5,376 nt of DNA. Source: Cytophagales bacterium. GTDB taxonomy: Bacteria; Bacteroidota; Bacteroidia; Cytophagales; 172606-1. The stretch spans positions 1 to 5,376 of the forward strand of contig JALOMD010000414.1 in NCBI GenBank assembly GCA_025455595.1, written 5' to 3'. The position numbers and the translations under genes are program-made. The notes beneath the pieces are model-generated. The model made no database searches. It saw nothing but the letters and a program-made list of their open reading frames with translations, and was not told the DNA's origin. Below are positions 1 to 5,289 of the stretch, one piece after another (the stretch's first letter is position 1; each line of letters opens with the position of its first letter).

Positions 1-1
1 G

Positions 2-565
2 AAATATGTGGTAGGCACGCCGGAAGACAACGGCGGCGTGGGCGGCGGCATGAAAACGTTCATCAACACCAACATCCTGCGGCTGGCCGATGTCTATCTG
101 ATGGCTGCCGAGGCCATCATGGGCACGGGCGGCAGCACGTCCGATGCCAAGGCGTTGGAATATTACAACCGGGTGCGCACCCGCGCCGGGCTGCCCGTCA
201 AGTCCACAGTCGCGTTTGACGACCTGCTGAAAGAAAGGCGTTTAGAAATGGCCGTCGAGGCCGACTACTGGTTCGACCTGCTGCGCATTGACCGAGCCAA
301 AGCCATCCAAATCATCAGCCAGCAGGAACGCGGCATCTACGGCGACCCTTTCCCGACCATCAGCTCGACCAAGTTCACGCCCAAACCCGACCATCAGCTC
401 GACCAAGTTCACGCCCAAAGAAACCGATTTCCTTTTCCCGCCGCCCAACTCCGAGGTTTCCAAAAACCCGAAGCTCCGCGAGGAACCGGTTCCGTACCGG
501 TTTTAAGTAAAAATTGCTCAAAACGGCCGTTGGCTATTCGCAGTTGGCTGTTAGCTTTTGGCTGA
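2..565 (+). CDS. SusD/RagB-family outer-membrane glycan-binding lipoprotein, C-terminal part, frameshifted near its 3' end
   Basis: This is the C-terminal part of a SusD-like protein; the gene enters from the left window edge in frame (K-Y-V-V-G-T from base 2), so the GTG at 8 is not a start. SusD proteins are surface lipoproteins that cap a SusC TonB-dependent porin and help import oligosaccharides. Family hallmarks seen are NTNILRLADVYLMAAEA (bases about 68-118), the TPR-like YYNRVRTRAGLP segment and LLKERRLEMAVEADYWFDLLR. The frame reads normally to FTPK at 385. A perfect 34-bp tandem repeat (352-385, 386-419) then shifts it, giving about 59 unrelated residues ending at 565. The expected SusD ending, ETDFLFPPPNSEVSKNPKL, lies in the +1-shifted frame and stops at 504-506. 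The product is therefore probably defective, or the duplication is an assembly error. SusC would be expected upstream. Family assignment is firm; functional status is uncertain. Confidence 0.9.
   Translation, partial: KYVVGTPEDNGGVGGGMKTFINTNILRLADVYLMAAEAIMGTGGSTSDAKALEYYNRVRTRAGLPVKSTVAFDDLLKERRLEMAVEADYWFDLLRIDRAKAIQIISQQERGIYGDPFPTISSTKFTPKPDHQLDQVHAQRNRFPFPAAQLRGFQKPEAPRGTGSVPVLSKNCSKRPLAIRSWLLAFG
352..419 (+). repeat. Perfect 34-bp tandem duplication inside susD
   Basis: Two identical 34-bp units abut at 352-385 and 386-419. Each begins cccgaccatc and ends cacgcccaaa. The match does not extend by even one base on either side (351 t versus 385 a; 420 g versus 386 c). Because 34 is not a multiple of three, the second unit breaks the susD frame. 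Removing one unit joins K (383-385) directly to E (420-422) and restores a typical SusD C-terminus. Confidence 0.97.
420..506 (+). other. Displaced native C-terminus of susD
   Basis: After the duplication, 28 residues (E-T-D-F-L-F-P-P-P-N-S-E-V to P-Y-R-F) followed by TAA at 504-506 continue the SusD sequence in a different frame from the upstream part. The FPxPxxE...NPKL pattern is the conserved end of SusD proteins, where it is usually written FPIPQSEI..NP. This shows that the original stop was at 504-506 and that translation to 565 is out-of-frame read-on. Confidence 0.88.
498..526. repeat. Palindromic intergenic repeat, copy A (degenerate)
   Basis: An imperfect inverted repeat with the core GTTTTAAGTAAAAATTGCTC followed by AAAACGG. 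It matches the better copies at 661, 1899, 5154 and 5290 with mostly G-to-A or C-to-T changes. The left arm overlaps the native end of susD: the last codons (R, F) and the stop TAA (504-506) lie inside it. It is followed immediately by a tract of TTGGCT-type words (530-563). It could fold as a weak hairpin at the mRNA 3' end. Confidence 0.65.
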
Positions 566-660
566 GAGGTTCTCCTAATAAGATGTTGCGTTGGATTCAA
601 TCTTAAACGATTGTCCTACACAAGCACTTGATTGCCACATTGCCAATGATTTGCCGCCAG

Positions 661-689
661 GCGTTTTGAGCAAAAAATGCCCAAAACGC
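661..689. repeat. Palindromic intergenic repeat, copy B
   Basis: Left arm GCGTTTTGAGCA (661-672), A-rich loop (673-677), right arm TGCCCAAAACGC (678-689). The arms pair with one mismatch. It belongs to the same family as the copies at 498, 1899, 5154 and 5290 and lies in the middle of the spacer. Confidence 0.85.
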
Positions 690-710
690 TGCGTGGGATC
701 AACTGCCGTT

Positions 711-739
711 TTTGATAGATATAGATGCATAAACATTTG
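711..739 (+). promoter_or_regulatory. Possible Bacteroidota-type promoter for the IPT/TIG gene
   Basis: TTTG at 711-714, a 17-base spacer and AACATTTG at 732-739 resemble the Bacteroidota -33 TTTG and -7 TAnnTTTG pattern; the first base of the -7 TA is an A here. Transcription would start about 55 bases before the ATG at 802. The surroundings are AT-rich. The match is imperfect and such motifs are common by chance. Confidence 0.28.
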
Positions 740-801
740 ACAATCAGTTTTTTACATCAGCTTTTTGCCAAAAGCTAATAGCCAAAAGCCAAGTATTCAA
801 T

Positions 802-1866
802 ATGAAACACACTCAAACTCCATTCAAAGCCACGGCGCGACTCTTGACAATGGCATTGGCGGGCTTGCTGGCCTTGGCCGCCTGCGAGCCGCAAGAAGAC
901 ACCGCCGCTCCCGTGATTGACTACGTGCGGTTTACGCGGCTCGACTCGGCCACCAACGAGGCCGGACGCGCCGCCACCGTTGCCATCATCGGCAAGCACT
1001 TGGCCTCGACGCAGAAAGTTTTCTTCAACGATGCCGAAGCTTTCGTAAACGCCACCTACGTGACCGAGACAGCCGTGATTGTCCGCATCCCGGAGAACGC
1101 GCCTTACAAAAACGCCTCCAACCAAGTGAAACTTGTCACGCGTTTCGGCGAGACGAGCAAGGATTTCAGCATCCGGCAGCCGCTACCGCTCTTCACCAAG
1201 TTCGAGCCTTCGGAGGCCGCCGTCGGCGATACGGTGACCATCACCGGCGACTACTTCGACAACTTGGTGGAAGTGAACTTCGGCACGGTGAAGGCGCAGG
1301 TGGTTTCGTCAACGCCCACGGCCATCAAAGTGAAAGTGCCCGAAGGCGTGGAGAAATCGTTGATCCGCGTGGTGACTCCGGCGGGCTTCTCGCAGTCGAG
1401 AACCGAGTTCGCTCCGAAAGGACGGGGTTACTTTCTGTACCAAGACGGCTTGGAGAACGGCTTCCAAAGCTGGTCGTGGGCCAAAGTGACGCTTGACGAT
1501 GCCACCCGAGTGAAGAGCGGCAGCAAATCCTGCAAAGTCGTTTTTGGAGGCTACAGTGCCTTGTGGTTCAACGCAGGCGACAAACCGCTGGATTTGACCG
1601 GATTCACGCAGGTGAAATTTTGGGTGTACGGCGGCGAGGACAACGACAAGAAGGTGCAGGTGTTTTACCGCGACACCAACGAGGCCGCTCCCGAAAGCGG
1701 TAAAGGCGTAACTGTGACGCTGAAAGCCAAACAATGGGCCGAGGTGACGCTGAAACTTAGCGACTTGGGTACGGCCAAAAAACTGCAAAGCCTGGTTTTC
1801 CAAGAGTTTGGTGGCACCGGCGACCAAGCCGACCCGGTTTATTTCGACGATGTGAGGTTGCAGTAG
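802..1866 (+). CDS. IPT/TIG-domain surface lipoprotein, likely glycan-binding (SusE-position)
   Basis: A 354-residue predicted surface glycan-binding lipoprotein encoded just after susD, the position of SusE/SGBP proteins. Residues 1-28 are a lipoprotein signal peptide (TARLLTMALAGLLALAAC; lipobox LAAC, Cys28). The acidic residues after the Cys (EPQED) fit the surface-export signal of Bacteroidota lipoproteins. Two IPT/TIG beta-sandwich domains follow at about 36-125 and 127-205; the second has the typical FEPSEAAVGDTVTITGDYF and VTPAGFSQS motifs. Residues about 212-354 form a beta-sandwich rich in Trp, Tyr and Phe (SWSW, ALWF, VKFWVYGG), ending YFDDVRLQ. It is homologous to residues 722-884 of the GH44 enzyme encoded downstream. 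IPT-containing proteins at this position in known PULs bind beta-glucans, xyloglucan and similar glycans. The ATG at 802 is chosen because the signal peptide starts there; no Shine-Dalgarno sequence is seen, as is usual for the phylum. The exact ligand is inferred only from the neighbouring enzyme. Confidence 0.9.
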   Translation: MKHTQTPFKATARLLTMALAGLLALAACEPQEDTAAPVIDYVRFTRLDSATNEAGRAATVAIIGKHLASTQKVFFNDAEAFVNATYVTETAVIVRIPENAPYKNASNQVKLVTRFGETSKDFSIRQPLPLFTKFEPSEAAVGDTVTITGDYFDNLVEVNFGTVKAQVVSSTPTAIKVKVPEGVEKSLIRVVTPAGFSQSRTEFAPKGRGYFLYQDGLENGFQSWSWAKVTLDDATRVKSGSKSCKVVFGGYSALWFNAGDKPLDLTGFTQVKFWVYGGEDNDKKVQVFYRDTNEAAPESGKGVTVTLKAKQWAEVTLKLSDLGTAKKLQSLVFQEFGGTGDQADPVYFDDVRLQ

Positions 1867-1876
1867 CACCGCCAGT

Positions 1877-1900
1877 CCGCCGGTTGGCAACAACCGGAGG
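1877..1900 (+). other. GNRA-tetraloop hairpin after the IPT/TIG gene
   Basis: CCGGTTG (1880-1886), GCAA (1887-1890) and CAACCGG (1891-1897) form a perfect 7-bp stem closed by a GNRA tetraloop. After one G-A mismatch, two further pairs are possible (1877-1878 with 1899-1900). It starts about 10 bases after the stop codon and abuts palindrome C. No T-tract follows directly, so it looks more like a 3'-end stabilising hairpin than a classical terminator. Confidence 0.55.
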
Positions 1901-1929
1901 CGTTTTAGGCAAAAATTGCCCAAAACACC
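1899..1929. repeat. Palindromic intergenic repeat, copy C
   Basis: Left arm GGCGTTTTAGGCAA, loop AAA, right arm TTGCCCAAAACACC, with two mismatches between the arms. Same family as copies A, B, D and E. It begins 33 bases after the IPT/TIG stop codon and is followed at once by the short-word tract at 1930-1961, which contains CACTTACCGCT twice (1930-1940 and 1951-1961). Confidence 0.85.
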
Positions 1930-1985
1930 CACTTACCGCTCACGACTCACCACTTACCGCTAAAAACAAATGACCCTAAACGATC

Positions 1986-2033
1986 AGACTCCCGGTAGTC
2001 CTTGGCTGCCGGAAGTCTCCTTGTCTTTTTTTT
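1986..2033 (+). terminator. Intrinsic terminator downstream of the IPT/TIG gene
   Basis: AGACT (1986-1990) pairs with AGTCT (2014-2018), and inside it CCGG-T-AG pairs with CT-G-CCGG around a short loop near 2000. The hairpin is followed by CCTTGTC and then eight T residues (2026-2033). This is the best Rho-independent terminator in the window. It would end the susD-IPT transcript and separate it from the GH44 gene, which would then need its own promoter. Confidence 0.7.
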
Positions 2034-2104
2034 CGATTTCACCGTATATAAACTTCGGCGGGCCGTGCCGCCTGCCTTGCGCCTAAACCGCCTATGATGC
2101 GGCT

Positions 2105-2126
2105 ACCGGACTTTTCCGGTCTTTTT
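2105..2126 (+). promoter_or_regulatory. Terminator-like hairpin in the GH44 leader (possible attenuator)
   Basis: ACCGGA (2105-2110), CTTT loop and TCCGGT (2115-2120) make a perfect 6-bp stem, followed by CTTTTT (2121-2126). It lies 43 bases before the ATG at 2170 and downstream of the strong terminator. If the GH44 promoter lies between 2034 and 2100, nascent transcripts would meet this element before the gene, as in attenuation. The stem is short, so it may only be weakly active or incidental. Confidence 0.35.
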
Positions 2127-2169
2127 GCCCTTTCCAAACTTTTCTTCATCCAAAAAACCCTTTACTGTC

Positions 2170-5109
2170 ATGAAATGGAAACGCTACACCCAACGTAGCC
2201 GTAAGGCTACTTATTTGTTTGTAAAAATTTGCACTTTTTTAATTTTTCTTGTTGCTTTTTCTGTAGAAGCACAAGTAAATGTGACATATACCATCAACAC
2301 CGGGCAAAACCGCAAGGCCATCAGTCCGCAGATTTACGGCGTGAACGACTATCGCATCCTGTTCAATTTAAGCGAGAATTTTTCCGGCTTTCGGCTGGGC
2401 GGCAATCGCCTGACGGCCTACAACTGGGAAAACAACGCTTCCAACGCAGGATCTGACTACGGGCCGCACAGCAGCGACAACGACATGGCCGCCGACTTGC
2501 CAACCAACCAACAGAACACCCCCAGAGCCACCTACCAAGCTTTCGACCAGAAATACGCGGGCAAATACACACTGGGCACGTTGCAAGCCGCCGGATACGT
2601 AGCCAAAGACAAAAACGGCAACGTGGCGACAGCCGACAAAGCCCCTTCGTACCGTTGGGCAACGATAGTGAACCGCAAAGGCAGCCCTCTGTCGCTCACG
2701 CCGGATGTCAACGACGGCAACGTCTATACCGACGAGTTCATGAACTTCTTGGTACAAAGGCAAGGCAAGGCCAGCAGCGGCGGCATTTCGGCCTATTGCT
2801 TGGACAACGAACCGGCACTTTGGCATTCCACCCATCCGTTGGTGCATCCCAACAAAGTAGGCTGCCAAGAACTGATCACCAAGAACACAGACTTGGCAAA
2901 AGTGATCAAGGACTACGACAACAGTGCCGAAGTGTACGGCCATGTAGGTTTTGCTTTTTGGGAAATGCTCGACCTTTCCGGGGCACCTGACTGGGGCACG
3001 CAAGGCCAAGGCTACACTTGGTTCGTGGACTACTACTTGGACAAAATGAAAGCCGCCTCGAACACCTACGGCAAGCGGCTCGTGGACGTGTACGACTTCC
3101 ACTGGTACCCGGAAACCAAGGGCGACAACCGGATTGTACTGGCTGGCACCGCCTTGACCGCCAACGACAAAGCCGCCCGTGTGCAAGCCCCGCGCGGCTT
3201 GTGGGATGCCGATTACACCGAAGCCGACAACGGCATGTACCAGTGGTTCGGCAGCCGGTTTCCGTTACTGCCGAAGCTGCAAAGTTCGATTGATGCCTAC
3301 TACGCTGGCACTAAAATCGGCCTCAGCGAATACAGCTACGGCGCGGGCGACGACATATCAGGCGGCATTGCACAAGCCGACGTGTTGGGCATTTTCGGCA
3401 AATACGGCGTGTATTCGGCATTTTATTGGCAGACAGAAGGAGCCAACCAAAACTACATTTCGGCGGCCTTCAAGATGTTCCGCAACTACGACGGCAACAA
3501 TTCCACTTTCGGGAACACATCCGTCGGCTCATCCATGAGCGACAAAGTGAACAGTTCGTTGTACTCGGCCATTTTCGGCAGCGACGAAGGCACGCTTACG
3601 CTGGTGGTCATCAACAAAAACGCCACCAGCAGCATCAACGGCACTTTCAACATCACCAGCGGAGCCAACTTCACCTCGGCTTCGGTTTGGGGGTTTGGTG
3701 GCAACAGTGCCAGCATCACGGCCCGGTCGGGGGTCAGTTCCATTAGCGGAAACTCGTTCAGCTACACCATTCCGGCTTATTCTGTCCTGTTTTTCAAACT
3801 CAATAGCAGCGCACCGCCCGCCACGCGCAACACCTACGGCAACAACAACAACCCGTGGAGCATCGCGGCCAGCGGCACTACCCGCATCGAAGCCGAAAAC
3901 TACGATGCCGCCGGGCAAAACGTGGCTTACTATGACAATACGACCGGCAACAGCGGCGGCCAGTACCGCAACAATGACGTGGATATCGAAACCTGCTCGG
4001 AGGGCGGCCACAACGTAGGCTGGATTGCCAACGGCGAATGGTTGGAATACACAGTGAACGTGGCGCAGGCAGGCAACTACAAGATCGATGCCCGCGTTGC
4101 CTCCCAGTCGGCGGGCGGCAACTTGGAAATCACCTTCAGCAACGGCAGCAAAACGACGGGCGGCAAGACCTTCGCAGCCACCGGCGGCTGGCAGACCTGG
4201 ACGACAGTGAGTTGGAACAGTGTGGCTCTCAACGCCGGGCAGCAGGTGATGCGCATCAAGATGCTGGCGGGCAACTTCAACCTGAACCACGTGTCCCTCA
4301 CGCGGGTGACGACCCAAACATCAGCCAAACAGATATACGACGACGCACCCCAAGGTGGCTGGCAGGTGGGCGGCTGGGGCGGGCCGCTGGCAAACGGTAC
4401 TTACAACATCAACAACACCTCGCCCACGCACAACAACTCTGCCAAATCCATTGCCGTGCAGTACACCCAAGCGTGGGCGGCCCTGAGCCTGAGCAGCAGC
4501 ACGGCCCAAAGCACCAGCGGCTACACCACTTTCCGGTTCCGCGCCTACGGAGCCCAAAGCACCAGCGGCTACACCACTTTCCGGTTCCGCGCCTACGGAG
4601 CCAGCGGCGGCAACCGCATCCAAGTCATTGTGAAATCGATTAACGGAGGCACCGAAACCGGACGGAAACAGAACATCACTATTCCGGCGGGCCAATGGAC
4701 GGATATTCCGGTGTATTTCAATGAAGTGGGCAACCCGGCCACCTTAGGTGAGATTTACATCCAAGACATGAACGGAGCCGCCCAGAGTACTTTTTACGTG
4801 GACGACATCCGCCTCACCAACGACAGCGGCGGGAGGCTCTCGAATGAACCGCTTGCCACAGAGCCGCGACTGCTGGTATTTCCGAACCCGGCCCGTAGCG
4901 TAGTGCATATACAACTTTCTGGCGAGCCGGGTCGCGACTGGCACGTGCAAGTGACCGATCTGTTGGGCCGCACCGTGACGCAACGCCGCCAGCAAGCCAC
5001 CGGGCAGCCGGTTTCGCTCGATACCGTCGGTTTGTCGCCGGGCTTGTACGTGATCAAGGCGACTGACGGTGCCCGCCAACTCACGCAAAAAGTGCTTCTG
5101 GAAAGATGA
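2170..5109 (+). CDS. Secreted multimodular GH44 glycoside hydrolase (signal peptide, GH44, CBM6, beta-sandwich, T9SS sorting domain)
   Basis: A 979-residue secreted beta-glycanase. GH44 enzymes are retaining endo-hydrolases acting on xyloglucan, cellulose derivatives and sometimes mannan or xylan. The ATG at 2170 is preferred over the in-frame TTG at 2125, which overlaps the leader T-run. Residues 1-34 are a signal peptide with a long basic n-region, ending VEA before Q35. GH44 spans about 36-545, with FRLGGNRLTAYNWENNASNA near 74-93. The likely acid/base is Glu214 (LDNEPALW), HWYPE is at 311-315, and the likely nucleophile is Glu387 (GLSEYSYG). Their 173-residue spacing matches Glu186/Glu359 of Clostridium thermocellum Cel44A as I recall it. 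An Asn-rich linker leads to CBM6 at about 570-713 (IEAENYD, ANGEWLEY, GGWQTW, FNLNHV). A beta-sandwich at 722-884, ending YVDDIRL, resembles the end of the IPT/TIG protein and contains a 16-residue duplication (779-810). Residues about 898-979 (LLVFPNPA to LTQKVLLER) are a type-A T9SS sorting domain. Family assignment is strong; substrate is inferred. Confidence 0.93.
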   Translation: MKWKRYTQRSRKATYLFVKICTFLIFLVAFSVEAQVNVTYTINTGQNRKAISPQIYGVNDYRILFNLSENFSGFRLGGNRLTAYNWENNASNAGSDYGPHSSDNDMAADLPTNQQNTPRATYQAFDQKYAGKYTLGTLQAAGYVAKDKNGNVATADKAPSYRWATIVNRKGSPLSLTPDVNDGNVYTDEFMNFLVQRQGKASSGGISAYCLDNEPALWHSTHPLVHPNKVGCQELITKNTDLAKVIKDYDNSAEVYGHVGFAFWEMLDLSGAPDWGTQGQGYTWFVDYYLDKMKAASNTYGKRLVDVYDFHWYPETKGDNRIVLAGTALTANDKAARVQAPRGLWDADYTEADNGMYQWFGSRFPLLPKLQSSIDAYYAGTKIGLSEYSYGAGDDISGGIAQADVLGIFGKYGVYSAFYWQTEGANQNYISAAFKMFRNYDGNNSTFGNTSVGSSMSDKVNSSLYSAIFGSDEGTLTLVVINKNATSSINGTFNITSGANFTSASVWGFGGNSASITARSGVSSISGNSFSYTIPAYSVLFFKLNSSAPPATRNTYGNNNNPWSIAASGTTRIEAENYDAAGQNVAYYDNTTGNSGGQYRNNDVDIETCSEGGHNVGWIANGEWLEYTVNVAQAGNYKIDARVASQSAGGNLEITFSNGSKTTGGKTFAATGGWQTWTTVSWNSVALNAGQQVMRIKMLAGNFNLNHVSLTRVTTQTSAKQIYDDAPQGGWQVGGWGGPLANGTYNINNTSPTHNNSAKSIAVQYTQAWAALSLSSSTAQSTSGYTTFRFRAYGAQSTSGYTTFRFRAYGASGGNRIQVIVKSINGGTETGRKQNITIPAGQWTDIPVYFNEVGNPATLGEIYIQDMNGAAQSTFYVDDIRLTNDSGGRLSNEPLATEPRLLVFPNPARSVVHIQLSGEPGRDWHVQVTDLLGRTVTQRRQQATGQPVSLDTVGLSPGLYVIKATDGARQLTQKVLLER
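2195..2210 (+). other. GNRA hairpin inside the GH44 signal-peptide codons
   Basis: GTAGCC (2195-2200), GTAA (2201-2204) and GGCTAC (2205-2210) form a perfect 6-bp stem with a GNRA tetraloop at codons 9-14. The sequence right after it (2211-2280) is strikingly AT-rich, with about 16 G/C in 70 bases, unlike the rest of the gene. It may affect early translation or mRNA stability, or may be the trace of an inserted repeat. Function is unknown. Confidence 0.4.
4504..4602 (+). repeat. Perfect 48-bp in-frame tandem duplication in the GH44 gene
   Basis: Two identical 48-bp units lie at 4504-4551 and 4552-4599, and the match continues three bases (gcc, 4600-4602). Each encodes the 16 residues AQSTSGYTTFRFRAYG, a predicted beta-strand plus turn, at residues 779-794 and 795-810. 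The homologous module of the IPT/TIG protein has one copy of this strand (LTGFTQVKFWVYGG) and aligns without a gap if one unit is removed. The reading frame is kept. Confidence 0.97.
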
Positions 5110-5153
5110 GGCTTGAGTGGCAAATCGTAAGTGGGTGGTCATCGGTCAATGGT

Positions 5154-5184
5154 GGCGTTTTGGGCAATTTTTGCCCAAAACGCC
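5154..5184 (+). terminator. Perfect palindrome, copy D, probable terminator of the GH44 gene
   Basis: Left arm GGCGTTTTGGGCAA (5154-5167), loop TTT (5168-5170), right arm TTGCCCAAAACGCC (5171-5184): a perfect 14-bp stem beginning 45 bases after the GH44 stop. It is the most regular member of the repeat family also found at 498, 661, 1899 and 5290. Such a stable hairpin at a gene end may act as a terminator or protect the mRNA 3' end, but the run after it (CTCTTGTCTTT) is only moderately T-rich. Confidence 0.6.
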
Positions 5185-5196
5185 GCTCTTGTCTTT

Positions 5197-5281
5197 AATC
5201 ACGGATGACACAGATTTCACGGACGGTTCACCGGTTGACAATCACCTTTGCCTGAGCGTTTTATCTGCGTCATCCACGATT
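5197..5281. repeat. Imperfect 19-bp inverted repeat
   Basis: AATCACGGATGACACAGAT (5197-5215) and ATCTGCGTCATCCACGATT (5263-5281) are reverse complements at 16 of 19 positions, separated by 47 bases. I recall similar AATCACGGATGACACAGAT-like strings as interspersed intergenic repeats in various bacterial genomes, but I cannot verify this here. The pair is nested between palindromes D and E. Confidence 0.7.
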
Positions 5282-5289
5282 CGAGACAG

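Larger units (their letters stand above)
507..801. other. Non-coding spacer between susD and the IPT/TIG lipoprotein gene
   Basis: About 295 bases from the native susD stop to the next start. It holds part of palindrome A, a degenerate word tract at 530-563 (TTGGCTATT, TTGGCTGTTAGC, TTTTGGCT), palindrome B at 661-689, an AT-rich stretch with a possible promoter (711-739), and a second word tract at 767-792. Bases 544-562 and 767-785 form an inverted pair matching at 18 of 19 positions. I see no convincing small gene or tRNA here. The gap suggests that the next gene can be transcribed on its own, although read-through is not excluded. Confidence 0.6.
1867..2169. other. Non-coding spacer and leader before the GH44 gene
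   Basis: This 303-base spacer holds, in order, the GNRA hairpin, palindrome C, the CACTTACCGCT tract, the intrinsic terminator, and about 135 bases of leader. The leader contains GC-rich potential stems (GGCGG 2057-2061 with CCGCC 2068-2072; CCGC and GCGG around CTATGAT at about 2089-2103) and a hairpin with a T-run at 2105-2126. No clear TAnnTTTG promoter motif is visible; TATATAAAC near 2045-2053 is AT-rich but not a good match. No coding potential is seen. Confidence 0.55.

Noticed and set aside
8..10. GTG at 8 as the start of the first gene
   Set aside because: The SusD frame is open back to base 2 and SusD proteins are several hundred residues long; this is an internal codon of a gene cut by the window edge.
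506..565. The last part of the first open frame as a genuine SusD extension
   Set aside because: It is the out-of-frame product of the 34-bp duplication, passes through a repeat and a low-complexity tract, and matches no SusD feature.
1309..1932. Minus-strand open frame (207 codons)
   Set aside because: It is antisense to the IPT/TIG gene and runs through palindrome C; no recognisable domain.
2040..2060. TATATAAAC as a promoter for the GH44 gene
   Set aside because: It is AT-rich but lacks a convincing TAnnTTTG and a spaced TTTG; not enough to call a promoter.
2125..2169. TTG start at 2125 giving a 994-residue GH44 protein
   Set aside because: The TTG overlaps the T-run after the leader hairpin, and the added 15 residues precede a complete signal peptide starting at the ATG at 2170.
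2368..3186. Long minus-strand open frame (272 codons)
   Set aside because: It lies opposite the GH44 catalytic domain with its conserved motifs; the encoded protein looks like no family and the frame is a by-product of GC-rich codons.
3529..4317. Long minus-strand open frame (262 codons)
   Set aside because: It is antisense to the end of GH44 and to CBM6; Ala/Val/Arg-rich composition typical of a shadow frame.
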